The translations under genes and the position numbers were made by a program. This document shows positions 1 through 11,826 of a DNA stretch of 64,000 bases, in pieces. Every line of letters begins with the position of its first letter. Within the stretch, counting starts at the first letter, position 1. The notes under the pieces were generated by a model. The model was not told where the DNA came from and made no database searches. It was given only the letters and a program-made list of their open reading frames with translations. The DNA comes from Astropecten irregularis (lineage: Eukaryota > Echinodermata > Asteroidea > Paxillosida > Astropectinidae), in the NCBI GenBank assembly GCA_963971285.1, contig OZ020249.1, forward strand, positions 62,001 to 126,000, written 5' to 3'.

Positions 1-900
1 CAGTTATGTTGCCATGACGATTTATCTGATTTTGATATCGAAGTCAACATGAAGAAATGGAAGTAAATATGATATGTTATTGCCATCATGGTTTTTAATA
101 ACGTAGGCCTGGAAAAACTGGGAATACTCTGAAAATGTGTAATTGCATTAGTTTGTTTTGGCAATCGATTCTATTTTAACATGGTTTTTGTTATTTTGTT
201 ATCACGCCTTGCCTTGTCACTTTAAGGAGATATTACAAGTACCCAAGCTTGTTTTCCTAGGTGTAAAAATCTTTGTTTTCTCAAGATGTCCCTCTGCTTG
301 TATGTTCTCCTAAGTCTCTCTGGGTTTAACGACCTTAGCGATTCCCTCTTTATATACCTGGTGAATCCTGCACCTATAGTGAGCTGCCAAATTGAATTGG
401 TCGGTTGAGCAGAGCTTCCAAGCCCAGGAGGGTGCCTGGTGTGGCTTTAAACACCCCCTCACACCTCTACTACTACTTCCCTTGCTTCTCCCACCTCATT
501 CTCATCCTCCTCACTCTAGCACTAGCGCAGACTTCTCCTCCTGGCTCTAGCAATGTTGACATTATGTCAGTGATTAGACAGAACCATATCCTCCATGACT
601 CCCATGTTGATTTTGCTGCTGTGTTATCAGTCCTCAGGGGACTTGCTATTCCCAGATTGATAATGCATCTATTAATGTCTTAACACTCCTGGAGACATTC
701 CCTTGGTTATACAGCCCAGAGAGCTAGCTAAGTCTAGTTTCCTGGGAGTTCTTGTCAACAATTCTCCTGGGCAGTTGTCTCAGCTCAGACAATCAGTAAA
801 AGTCCAGGCACAGGCAGGTGAGCTGGATGGATGGAGTCCTTGCCACACCCTCAGCCATTGAATGTAATTGAACTGACACAGAATGCATGACCTACATGTA
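1..900. other. Unassigned non-coding sequence
   Basis: I see no repeat family or splice-bounded reading frame here. The 92-residue open frame at 405-683 has a hydrophobic patch but no recognisable domain, and C/T-rich DNA at 460-545 explains the patch. Confidence 0.4.
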
Positions 901-904
901 CTAG

Positions 905-1050
905 TAGTCGATTTCCCGAATCCCTATGATTGATCTTAACTTGAGTTACAAAGGATAACCCATCATATCCTACGTAGAGCTGCCATGCATCATAAATCCT
1001 ATACTATTGATAATAAGTTACGATGAGTTTGGTGAAATCAACCCCAGGAG
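905..1050. mobile_element. Short inverted-repeat element, family L copy 1
   Basis: The segment starts near 'cgatttcccgaatccctatg' and ends near 'gagtttggtgaaatcaaccc'. It aligns along its length with 32,527-32,675, sharing the blocks 'gttacaaaggataacccat', 'tgccatgcat' and 'aagttacgatgagtttg'. The ends are weakly complementary. Two dispersed copies with matching limits suggest a MITE-like element. No transposase is present. Confidence 0.55.
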
Positions 1051-1465
1051 TTATATAATCATTATAGGTTTTATGCAGCCATTCAATGTATAATGGAATA
1101 TTTGTGCATGGACAAGGTACGAATAATGGCAGAACTTGTTAGAATGACCTATATATCAAGCAGAGCCAAGTGACTGTACGTTGCATGCCCCAGTTCTCCC
1201 ACCATACACTGATGTAGTGTGATGTTAAGCATCTATATGCTTCCTATAAGAAGCAATGGCCTACATTCATCCTCACCTCTAATTCCAGTCCGTATCACAC
1301 GATGGAGCTATACCATCACTCCCATGCTCAATGCCCCATAGATTGTGTGCATTTTCTTTACCATCTTCACAAGATAAAATGATAAATTATAAAGCAATAT
1401 TGTTCAATAACAACCTTCACCTAAATATGCCACAATAATTGCCTTTTCTTCAAAAGTATCCGTAA
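1051..1465. other. Unassigned non-coding sequence
   Basis: There is no recognisable gene, element end or tandem repeat in this AT-rich stretch. Confidence 0.4.
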
Positions 1466-1469
1466 TTAT

Positions 1470-1800
1470 GCTTGGAGTTAGGAGGACCTGATGTTTCGAC
1501 CCTTGCCGAATCTTTCTCAAAGGCTAAATCATTTTATATATTATTTAGGTCATTATTTGGATTGATGAGCAATTTGCAGCAGTTTATTACTTCATTGAAA
1601 AGTGGACAAAGAAAAATTGACCGGAGCAGGATTCGAACCGTCGACCTCCTGAATACCGTACAGGCGCTCTGCCAACTGAGCCATCCATCCCTATGTTGGA
1701 GGTGACCCCAATAGTCAATTATCTTTGTTCGTTTGGCAGTCAGAAGCCATGAAACCACGCACACACCGCCATATACCCCAGGGATCGTTTCAATGATACA
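1470..1800 (-). mobile_element. tRNA-derived composite SINE-like element, longest copy
   Basis: Read on the minus strand, the order is: a 5' module containing 'tttcatggcttctgactgcc', then a tRNA-like unit with box A (ggctcagttggcag) and box B (ggttcgaatcc) at about 1,620-1,692, then 'ctttgtccacttttcaatga', then a tail hairpin and 'gaaacatcaggtcctcctaa'. The same modules recur in the same order elsewhere in the window (24.5, 40.7 and 60.6 kb). Box A and box B act as an internal RNA polymerase III promoter in tRNA-derived SINEs. The tRNA part is too diverged in its anticodon stem to be a working tRNA. The two short open frames over it are by-products. Confidence 0.75.
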
Positions 1801-2445
1801 TGCAACAATGCTGCAGTTTATTACTTGTTAAAAAAAACAATTCTGTATTATTATCTTTATTTTGCCGGTATATTTCCATTCAGTAATTGTTTTGCCTTTC
1901 AACAGTTTGGTCATTAGCTTAGGGCACGAAGAGGAACTCAAGTTCCATTGTGAAGGCATTGTAGGGGATGTTATAGATCATTTTGTATCTTATGATCTTT
2001 GCCACCACATTTTCTTTTCTTTTTTTCCCCAAAATTTAAATACGCGAAGTAATATTTTCATATTTTACACTTCTGTTTTATTAAGATTTTGTGTCATTTT
2101 ATTTCAACTCAATGTAATGAATTTGATCGATCTTTTCTTTATTTTATTTCATTTTTGTTGTGGGGAGGGGATTGGGAGCAGGGTATGCAGCCCCAGATAT
2201 GTCATTAGTCAGGGCAGCTTGTAGTAGGCCTAATTCACATTAATTGCTTGACCATCCTCCTAAGGATTGGCTGATGACCATCCAAATGTTATCCAGGCAT
2301 TTCCAGTAGAATAAGCACACAGTACACCTTACCTATGGGGACACCTAACATTAGCCTACAGCCAAGCTACCACCCATGCATATAACCCTCATCTCCACAA
2401 CCCAACCTATGGCAGCGTAAATCCTACTATACTACCAAAAGGTAC
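1801..2445. other. Unassigned non-coding sequence
   Basis: T-rich DNA carries a 120-residue open frame (1,862-2,224). It is Phe/Ile/Leu-rich from base composition alone and has no recognisable domain. No element was identified. Confidence 0.4.
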
Positions 2446-2446
2446 A

Positions 2447-2605
2447 TGCCCGAGTGGTTAGATCCTGGTTGTCTCAATTCAATTTGGCTTCAATTTACTC
2501 CCTGGCTTGCAGGTTCATACCTCTATTCCCCCTCCCCCAGGGGTGGGCACTGACTGCGTAGTCCCCGGGCATGATAGTCCCAGTTCAGCCAGTGCTGTAT
2601 CCTGC
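2447..2605 (+). mobile_element. Possible second tRNA-derived element (Ser/Leu-like head)
   Basis: 'gcccgagtggttagatcctg' resembles box A of a serine or leucine tRNA, and 'gcaggttcatacc' about 60 bp later resembles box B. The spacing fits a tRNA with a long variable arm, but no cloverleaf can be drawn with confidence. It differs from the common composite element in the window. It could instead be a decayed tRNA pseudogene. Confidence 0.35.
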
Positions 2606-2910
2606 TGAATTCATTTGATCAGTTTTCTGCCGGACAGACGGGGGCGTTATTTGTCGGTATTCTATTGCTCTCCTCTGTGACAGCATCAAATTGTCTGTAA
2701 GACATTAATACCTTAGCGCTGATCATACCCCGAACAGAGATGGGAGGAAAAATTGCAATAAGACTCTCGCAGATTGAACAATTTACTTGATCTCTTTGCA
2801 CGTGCACATTCGCTGTTTCAATTCCTGTATGATCTAGGGGGAAGTTCTTGCACAGTGACTTTCACCATTGGACTGAATTGATACTTATGCTTTGATGCCA
2901 TTCTTAACAT

Positions 2911-3215
2911 GGTTCAATTTCATGGAATCTGTTACCATAAGCAAAAATTCTTCGCTTATGATTGCAGACTGTTTTTGCTAATTATGGTTTAATAGAGTAT
3001 GTCATGGGAAAGTTTCTTATTACGCTAAGCAAGGACTTCCTGCAGAATGCATTATGACAGGGAATTAGCAGAAATAGTTTAAGGTAGCTTAGGAATTCTT
3101 CACTATCCGATTGAGCACTGAAGGTCTTGCTTACGGATTCCATGAAATAGATTTCATCATAGCAGTGCTCGCAAGTGCAAAAATAGGCCGTAACACATTC
3201 CATTAAATTGGGCCC
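2911..3215. mobile_element. Inverted-repeat element, family D copy 1
   Basis: The left end 'ggttcaatttcatggaatct' is matched by the right end, whose complement reads 'gggcccaatttaatggaatg'. Internal blocks such as 'agcaaaaattcttcgcttat' and 'aaaaataggccgtaacacat' match the copy at 24,038-24,331. At about 300 bp with no coding capacity it looks like a non-autonomous DNA transposon. The minus-strand open frame inside it is incidental. Confidence 0.75.
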
Positions 3216-3235
3216 TGCTGAAGTCTAAACGATGT

Positions 3236-4502
3236 GTTAATCCTAACCCTCACCACACAAGTGAAGAGATACTTATAATGCTTAGCACACATTACCACAG
3301 TCTCCACAGTACTATGGAGCTGGATCAGAAACTATGCAAACCACACTGTGGGGTATTATGGCATTCAGGATACCACACTTACCACAGGAAAACCCATATG
3401 TTGTATATCATGGTATGCAAACCACACTGTGGGGTATTATGGCATTCAGGATACCACACTGTGGGGTATTATGGCATTCAGGATACCACACTGTGGGGTA
3501 TTATGGCATTCAGGATACCACACTGTGGGGGTATTATGGCATTCAGGATACCACACTTACCACAGGAAAACCCATATGTTGTATATCATGGTATGCAAAC
3601 CACACTGTGGGGTATTATGGCATTCAGGATACCACACTGTGGGGTATTATGGCATTCAGGATACCACACTGTGGGGTATTATGGCATTCAGGATACCACA
3701 CTGTGGGGTATTATGGCATTCAGGATACCACACTTACCACAGGAAAACCCATATGTTGTATATCATGGTATGCAAACCACACTGTGGGGTATTATGGCAT
3801 TTGGGAAACCACACTTACCACAGGAAAAACCATATGTTGTATATCGTGGTATGCAAACCACACTGTGGGGTATTATGGCATTCAGGATACCACACTGTGG
3901 GGTATTATGGCATTCAGGATACCACACTGTGGGGTATTATGGCATTCGAGATACCACACTGTGGGGTATTATGGCATTCAGGATACCACACTGTGGGGTA
4001 TTATTGCATTCAGGATAGCACACTGAGGGGTATTATGGCATTCAGGATACCACACTGTGGGGTATTATGGCATTCAGGATACCACACTGTGGGGTATTAT
4101 GGCATTCAGGATACCACACTGTGGGGTATTATGGCATTCAGGATACCACACTGTGGGGTATTATGGCATTCAGGATACCACACTGTGGGGTATTATGGCA
4201 TTCAGGATACCACACTGTGGGGTATTATGGCATTCAGGATACCACACTGTGGGGTATTATGGCATTCAGGATACCACACTGGGGTATTATGGCATTCAGG
4301 ATACCACACTGTGGGGTATTATGGCATTCAGGATACCACACTGTGGGGTATTATGGCATTCAGGATACCACACTGTGGGGTATTATGGCATTTAGGATAC
4401 CACACTGTGGGGTATTATCAGCTTTCAGGATACCACACTTACCACAGGAAAAACCATATGTTGTATATTGTGGTATGCAGGATGGTTAGGGTTAACATTA
4501 AC
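3236..4502. repeat. 32-bp/49-bp minisatellite flanked by short inverted repeats
   Basis: The core unit is 32 bp (accacactgtggggtattatggcattcaggat). The block ggggtattat occurs 28 times. Five longer 49-bp variants (with taccacaggaaa...catatgttgtat) are interspersed at about 3,378, 3,558, 3,735, 3,816 and 4,439. Because 32 is not a multiple of 3, all three plus frames stay open and give the same peptide cycle, so the 405-residue frame is not evidence of a gene. The array lies between 3,236-3,250 (gttaatcctaaccct) and 4,488-4,502 (agggttaacattaac), which are inverted and match at 13 of 15 bases. Confidence 0.9.
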
Positions 4503-6719
4503 TATGCAATTGGTCGCTTTGAATCATGTGACATAGCAACAGTACCCCTAAGTCCATGGAATTGAAATGCTTACATTTCATTGTATGTTTGCCACCACAA
4601 GGGGGCGCTACAAAGCTGCAAACCAGTCTACAGCTGATCCAAACCTGCTGTACCCTAAATGTACACATTCATGTTATTTCAATAGTTTTAAGTGCCTTGT
4701 GGCACAACAAGCTTACATTAAAAAAAATAAACATTTTTGTGTATGCTACAAATTGGAACAAATCTACTTTAAAGTTGGAGAATAACGATTGGTAAAAAAA
4801 TGAAACAAATACAAATCCTCGTTCCAATGGGGCTGTTCCTTTTTTATTATTAAGTAATTTTGTAAATAAAATCTGATAATAATTGTAAATTCGTGGGACT
4901 TTTTACCCAAACTGGCCGTTGGTGGCGCTATTTCAATGTGTGACGTAGTTGATCTGAGGGGATACGGTCCACGAACGAACCCCCGGGGCGGCGGGAGTTG
5001 TACATGTATGGGATTTTGGTTTTGTAAGTATTTATACACGTACATGTGTAACATTGGCATTGCCTCTCTTGCATCTGTTGAAAATGTTTTTGTTTAATGC
5101 AATACCAGAGGAGTTGCTGATTCATCCAGCTTAACCCATAGTAAAGCAGCATTGTGAACATGTCAACTATTGATTTGGTTTTAAGGAGAACCGTAGTTAT
5201 GGCAGTAAGAACGTCAAGATTCAGGAAGGTTCCCATGCAGCCCAATCACCTAGAGGGTATACGAGTCACAGGCTTGATGAAGATAACGATAACCTATCAC
5301 TCCAGGCATCATATATACAGCAAATGTGCATGCATCACAAATCCCAATTATTCAATATGATATGAATAGTAAACTCAAAAGTGAACTGCACTAAGCATTC
5401 AATTTGGGAATTTTAAGGTGATTTTAAAGAAGTTTGAAGTTTTCAAATCTGCATTCTGGCTGATAATGTATGCTTCCTCAGGACTCTGGAGAGTGTCAAA
5501 GATCTTCTTCTCCTTCTTGGCTTTGCACTGTACTTGTACCTCTACAGATCTAGAAGAGTTGCCTCATTCAGGGCTGGGGCGTCTCCCTATCACTGTATCA
5601 TCATCAGATAAGATGCAAAAGAAGTTGATGAGATGTGAATCTCGCTACAATATGCCTTATTCACTGTACATCCATCCTGCTATCCAAGCAGTACAAACAA
5701 ACCGAGGCTTGGATTCAAAATAGTCTGGTACCCGTTTTCTTTTTAGAATTGATGTTATCTTTTCCAAAAGGTATACACTGTACAAGGAAGTTGACAAAAT
5801 GCATGTGCCATCATGAATAAGGCCTATAGCTCTTACTCTATATGAGATTGTTGTTGCTATGCTAATGTTGTTTTGCATATGTTGTTGAGGAATTTGAGGT
5901 AAATGTTCTTCTGGATGGTGCTGTGTAACATGGTTGCTCCAATCATCAAGGTGTCTAAGCGTGAAACAGCATTTTCCCCTAGTGACAGCGATACACTCTG
6001 GCTTTACCTAGATGCAGAATGAGAAATCTGTGCTAAAAGCTTTCTCCATAATTCTGCATCTCAGAGGAAATCTGTATACCTAGTTTAATGTTTCTCTCCC
6101 TCTCACGGTTTATATTTCAAAAGAATGTCAATCTCCCTCTCCTGTTCCATCATGCTTTTCACTGATCATAGACCTAAACAACTTGCCGTATAGCTTTTTA
6201 GCCTCTTAGCCTTGTGCGAAGCAAGTTTTCATTGAAAAAAGATCATGCTGGCGTGGACGTTTGTTGAAAGTATCGCTAGCCCTGTGCATTGGAATGCTCA
6301 TCACTGGGTCACTGGACCGTGTCTAGTGAAGGCTAGTATGGACTATGGCCAGTGTAACCCCATGGTCTGGTGGCTATTTACTCTCAAAATCAATTAGTCG
6401 TGGTCTGGTACCCAATAATTTAATTACTATGTCTTAAAGCTACAATTTGAAGCATTGTTCCGAAAACTGCACTCATACGTACACTTCATACGTACACGCA
6501 CATTGCCTGTTGACTGTACAGTATACATGGTGTAGAAGCAAATTAAATGTCCTTAAGGAATTCGCACCTTAAAGGCTTTTAAATGGAAATTTACCAATTC
6601 TTACCCCATTGTACATGGTTAAAATGTTCTTAGTGTGTTTGAATGTTATATCCTTTGTGTATTGCACTTGTTTGTGTCTGTCTTGTTTCAGTCTAATCAG
6701 TGGCAGGGTCTTGTTGTGA
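4503..6719. other. Unassigned non-coding sequence
   Basis: I recognise no gene in this 2.2 kb. A short block at about 4,521-4,541 (aatcatgtgacatagcaaca) recurs near 60,341, so part of the array's right flank is itself repeated. Open frames of up to 105 residues at 4.76-5.88 kb show no domain. Confidence 0.4.
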
Positions 6720-6995
6720 AGTATTCTTCAGATTTCCACACTGGAGCGACAGTCCCGTAGAATTTTTTTTTTTTAGAAAACACCTCGTTTTTCCCTTTTT
6801 ATAAGAAACCCAGCCAAACCATTCTTTATAGACCAAACTGTTTTCGGTCTTTGTTTGACTAATTTCTGGATATATACACCATTTCAGGCGGAAAATGTTA
6901 ACGGTGTATTTCTACCAGTGCCATCTTCATACCCTGAAAGTTACAGGTAAATCTGTGAACATTTCTGTTTGAGTATGTTACTGATCATGTACTGT
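6720..6995 (-). mobile_element. MITE-like family A, truncated copy
   Basis: The minus-strand orientation is shown by 'ggtctttgtttgactaattt', 'atttcaggcggaaaatgtta', 'accctgaaagttacaggtaa' and a degenerate end 'tactgtaccttgaaag'. These match the right-hand two thirds of the better copies at 7.5 and 30.5 kb. The other terminus is missing or decayed. Confidence 0.7.
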
Positions 6996-7510
6996 ACCTT
7001 GAAAGTCACTGTAACTTCATAGGTCCATGTCCAAAAATATGTACCATACATGTATAGGGATTCTGCACATTGTTGGATTTTGGTAGAGGTTCCATATGGC
7101 GCAACTGGCGGTAGTATGCAAGTGCCTATTCTCAGTGTTGAAGTAATGTAACTTAGTTTCCTTCATGATTGCAACCAAAGTTACATCAGCAGTTCTGGGA
7201 TTGTTTGAATGGCCAATCTAATGGTCTGTCTTATGTTAGGAATAATACCATAAATTGTCCTGCAGTTTAGTCATGACAGCTGCACCTATCAAATTGATAC
7301 AGGAATTTGAAAAGCTACCCGTGAATATTAACACGCTTTGTGACGTTGCAAGATTCATGCTTTTCAAGATCCAAGTTTGGTTAGGTCTTTAAACTGCTTT
7401 GAGAAGCGGCATTCTTAATTGTTTTCCCTTGAGCTACCCGCGTAGTTGAGTTTATAGCTTGCGTGTTCGTGTTAGAATGAGACCTAGAATCCAAAGGCAG
7501 ATGAATGGTT

Positions 7511-7858
7511 AAATGTAATATCAGACTTTGGTTTTTTTGTAAAAGAAATACAGATCCATGGGCAAAAATATCAAGAAAGATACAGTAACAGTCATCTGTG
7601 AAATGTTCAGTCACAGACTGTGCCCCCTTTTTTAGAACACAGTGAAAAACTTTCATGTTCACGGTTTTTGATCTTCCTGAGATCAAAATTGTTTTTGGTC
7701 AATTGAATTGACTCTTTTTTGGATAAATGCAGCATTTCAGGCAGAAAAATGTTAACGGTATGTTTCTACCATCACCATCTTTATACCCTGTAAGTTATAG
7801 GTAAATCTGTGAAGATTTCTGTTTCGGTATGCTATCTAAGGATAGTACCTTTAAATGG
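7511..7858 (-). mobile_element. MITE-like family A, near full-length copy
   Basis: The terminus 'atatcagactttggttttt' and the opposite terminus 'ggatagtacctttaaatgg' are complementary versions of the family A ends. The body includes 'gatacagtaacagtcatctg', 'atctttataccctgtaagtt' and the short hairpin 'gatcttcctgagatc'. The length of about 350 bp fits the intact copies near 63 kb. There is no coding capacity. Confidence 0.75.
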
Positions 7859-9515
7859 CTTCCAACTGGCACCCTGGACATAGATGATGAAGAAGCCAAA
7901 TCATTACAATGGCTCTTAGATGGTATGCTGGGTACCAACTAGTAAAAGTCTCTTCAGTAACTCTCAAACATCATGAACTATTTTGTTCACATTGAAAACC
8001 ATGCATGATGCAACAACATTTTCAGAAAAAAAAACCAAACCCAAATCTCTTCCAAATCAAGATGTTGATCAAACAAAAATGTAATTTTCCTTCATCTTTC
8101 ATATTATATTCTTCCTGTATTCCGCTTTTTCAGACGAGGAAATGTTTATGACCCCTTCTCATTGAAATATATTTATTTTGTATGGAGCCATACTTCACAT
8201 CTCAATTTCCTGCATATTCAATGGAAATGGGTCATGGGGAACAATTGCTCTTTTCACCGTATTCAGAGAAAAACGTGGAGCACTTAGAATCTTAAGGAGT
8301 AACTCATTTAACCTTGCTGTGATGGTAAGTCTTTTGTGACTTTTTTCCGTTTTTCGGCTGGAATGCTGTTTGTGATTATTATGTTTTTGTGTGTATGGTT
8401 TGAGTATGTCCTTAAGTGTACTGTGCCCATCAATTTGCACATCCTGTCCGATGTGAAGAACTATTTGACTTGACGCAAATCAGTCTGATGGATTGACAAT
8501 GACCAAAGGTCCTGAGGTCATTTTTCGGTGTACCTTCCCATTTTCCCCCCTCCCTCAGCAGAAACAGCAGGAATTGGCATGATGAAACAATATTCTTTGT
8601 GGGGTTTGGGTTGTGATATGGGAGTGGCGTGTGTGCCAAACATGCCCCAAACATGACAATTGATTAATTTCTCCTTTTTCATAAAGTCCATCTTGGATAG
8701 ATAGACAATTGAGGCATGTTGGCTGAGGCCATGTAGGGCGAGGCCAGGGCATCATGAGAATCTTTTCTTCTTGGCTCCGGACTGGTCAATTGGCCTTTTC
8801 TTTTTTTAATCAACGGGCTGTTTACATTGTCATTTTATCGGTCAGTCTTTGCCAGCTCCGGAAAAGATAGAGGAAAAACGTATATGCCCTGTACATACTT
8901 GGCGAGCTATTGAGGCGCTCTCAGTGGATATAAATGTTTGGGGTATGCTGGTAAATTGATAGCCTGGTAAATAATACAGACATTTGATGAAAGGAGATGA
9001 ATTCCAAGAGCCACAAGTGACTTGTGAGTGATGGCTGGACGAAGTAGACACGTGCCTTTCACAATTCTAAAATCTGCATTTCCATCGTAGCGCATCTAAA
9101 ACGTAAGACATTGAATGAAAACAAAGTGTTTGAATACACTAAAAGAATAAGCTACATTAATGAAAAAGACAACAAATGTAACAAATACTGATGGTTTCTG
9201 CTCATTTGTGGGAACCCAGAGGAGAGTCTTATGGAATCTGATTGATTTGGGGCATATGAAATAAGCAAATTGTAGCTGATAGTAAGACTGTTGATACAGC
9301 AAACTTGATGTCACATCCATTTGGCAGATATTCGCCCCGGGGGCCAGAGACTCAGATGAAAGGATGAATGGGTTATAAACTGATGCTATGTATAACAGCT
9401 CAGATCTGTCAATCAATTCATACCTCTTACAGTAGATATTTAGGGCAAACAATATGGGAATTATCATTTTGTATGGGGAAAAGTGATTTTGCTAGAGTGG
9501 GCATGAGTCGTACTG
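7859..9515. other. Unassigned non-coding sequence
   Basis: No element or gene is recognised. Minus-strand frames of 60-123 residues at 8.2-9.5 kb have no domain or credible splice context. The GC content rises a little at 8,470-8,760 without other support. Confidence 0.4.
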
Positions 9516-9520
9516 TTGTC

Positions 9521-9808
9521 TGTTTGTATGTAGAGTGGGTTGACATATTGTACAGTAGCATAGATAATGATTGGCCAAGAGTGTCAACCCACTGTTTGTA
9601 TGTAGAGTGGGTTGACATATTGTACAGTAGCAGAGATAATGATTGGCCAAGAGTGTCAACCCACTGTTTGTATGTAGAGTGGGTTGAGATATTTTACAGT
9701 AGCAGAGATAATGATTGGCCAAGAGTGTCAACCCACTGTTTGTATGTAGAGTGGGTTGACATATTGTACAGTAGCAGAGATAATGATTGGCCAAGAGTGT
9801 CAACCCAA
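9521..9808. repeat. 72-bp tandem repeat, four units, each with an internal inverted repeat
   Basis: Units begin at 9,521, 9,593, 9,665 and 9,737 and differ at only a few bases. Each contains 'gtgggttgaca' near its start and the complement 'tgtcaacccac' near its end (the third unit has 'gtgggttgaga'), so each unit could fold into a stem. Because 72 is divisible by 3, both strands stay open and show 24-residue repeats. I read it as a young minisatellite and not as protein. Confidence 0.9.
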
Positions 9809-11820
9809 AAGCGCCTTTTCCAAAGTACTCACAATGCTTTATCTATTCTGTCACAGGACTGGTTAAGATACCAAGTGTACATGCCGTAGTATACAATGCC
9901 TGAAGGCGACTTTACTTTGCTGAAGAATTTAAATTCATCTAAAAACTTGATTCCATCAAGCACATTGGTAATGAATCCTGGAACATATTAGATGCTAATT
10001 CCAACAATTTGACTTGATTTATTTGTCAATTCATGATCATTTTCTTGAATATTCATTCATCTTGTCATCATGAATTGACTCTTTGAACCGAAGATGCGGT
10101 TGCCCTGGGTACATATGGCTGCATCCAGATTGCATTGGAGCAATATTCTCTCCTTGATGACACGTTGCCACCTTTCCAGTTGACATTGTTGTTTTCATCT
10201 CGTTGCCAAGTCAGGATGGGTCCGTGTTCCTGTCGGCAACATTGATCGCATCCGATCCACTCCACGTCACTTTGGTCTAGTTTAGGCCAGGTCGAGTGAC
10301 TAGGAGGCTTGGTCTTGGGGCGCATCCTGTTGTCAAGGTAGTGCCCCCGAGGAGATACTGTCACATTCAAGATGGACTGTTGGAGGTTTTGCCTGATTGA
10401 GAGTGAAAATGACGTTTTGGGTTATCAGACATATTCTTCATTTTATCTGGTTTGGACAAAACCTGCTAAATGGGTTTCAAACGCTGTGTGTTATCCTTTA
10501 AACATGACATATGTTTGCAGTTTTCCTAAAAAACGAATGCATCAAAATTATGGACTACATATGATACCACTTATGCTTTGAGGAATACAAACAATGCTGA
10601 CTTTGAGCACACGTTATGTGTGAAAAATGCACATGGCTTTTGTACATTACTGCAATTGATCAGTCAGTAAACATTATTTAAAGAATCACAATTAACTTTG
10701 ATGATATATATTTACCTTGTTTCGTGCAGACGGCAATTGCAAAGTTACAAAACTTAGAGTACAAACCTTATTCAGTGTTCTTCAGTCACCCATAATGACC
10801 TGGCATTTCAGGTGGTTGAATGTAAACAAATTAACAATAAATATCCCAATTAACAAACAAACAGTTGCCCAAATTATATACAATGTACTGCAATGAGCTT
10901 AGACTGTTAAAGTGAGCTTTCTGATGATTGCATGAAAAACTTGTGGTGCTGAATTTCTCAGCCACAAAACTCGGACAACTCTTGTTACATGGTGCCATCA
11001 CCAATATTTTTCTTGCGTACATTGCCCCCATGCATTATAGCCATAAATTTGATCCATCCATGGTCAGACATGAAACTTTCTTATCATCAATCTTAGTTGT
11101 ACAAATTCATTTAGTGCCATTCCCGTAGAACTTTGCCATGATGGCTTGGAGCGAGTGTAACTGAGATTCATGGATTGCAAAAATATCATAAGATGTTCCA
11201 TCAAAAAAAAAAAAGCCCTGGGAGTGTATTGTAAGTAACTGACCACGGTTCCTATTGGCAACAGAGTAGAGTGACCGATGTAAAACTCAGCCTAGTATCA
11301 TTTATCTGTGACTCTGGCAATTACATCAGCTTTGGGCTCGCTGCGTTCCGCGCCCGACACTCGCAGAAGATCTTCCGCATTGTTTTCAGTCCCAAAATAT
11401 TATGTTTCCCGGTCTCGGTGCGTGTGTGGCCCAGTTCCCGCGTTTTTGAAGTGTCTCCGCCTTCCATTGCCTTCAAGGGACGTCACAGGATATAGTGGCG
11501 AGAAATTTTCATTTGGTCCAAGTTTTATCTTTCGGGCTTAAAGCGACTGTCTACTCACATATCTCTTCCATTCTAATCAAATAGCTTTGGATGTTGCCAG
11601 AGTTCTTTCAATATTTTCTGGTTTTAACTTGGATTTTAACTGTGGTTCCAAAGTATAAGTTGGTAACCTTTAAAATAATGAATATTCATAAGGTGAACAA
11701 TTTGCAAATTAGTTATAAATTGTAAGCATGGACAATTGTGGTTTGAAACGGTTCTACATTACCTAAAATTGGTGGCCGAATGAATGAAGTTCAAGCAATT
11801 TCATGAATAAGCGTATACCT
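9809..11820. other. Mostly unassigned; contains a higher-GC ORF and a CpG-rich patch
   Basis: On the minus strand, 10,068-10,370 is open for 100 residues and includes 'VEWIGCDQCCRQEHG', with CxxC-type cysteines and many tryptophans. An in-frame TGA directly precedes its ATG, so it would need a splice acceptor inside. I cannot assign a family. A CpG-rich patch at about 11,325-11,520 stands out from its surroundings and could be a promoter or an old GC-rich repeat. The rest shows nothing recognisable. Confidence 0.3.
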
Positions 11821-11826
11821 TTCCAA

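Noticed and set aside
1620..1692. Functional tRNA gene
   Set aside because: The anticodon stem is mismatched, and the same unit recurs inside a dispersed repeat with fixed flanks.
3348..4565. 405-residue ORF over the 32-bp array
   Set aside because: All three frames are open because of the repeat unit; there is no domain, splice signal or codon bias.
9521..9808. CRISPR array
   Set aside because: The units are contiguous 72-bp repeats without distinct spacers, in a eukaryotic context.
11325..11520. CpG-island promoter
   Set aside because: CpG-rich composition alone, without a transcript, initiator or adjacent exon, is not enough to annotate it as a promoter.
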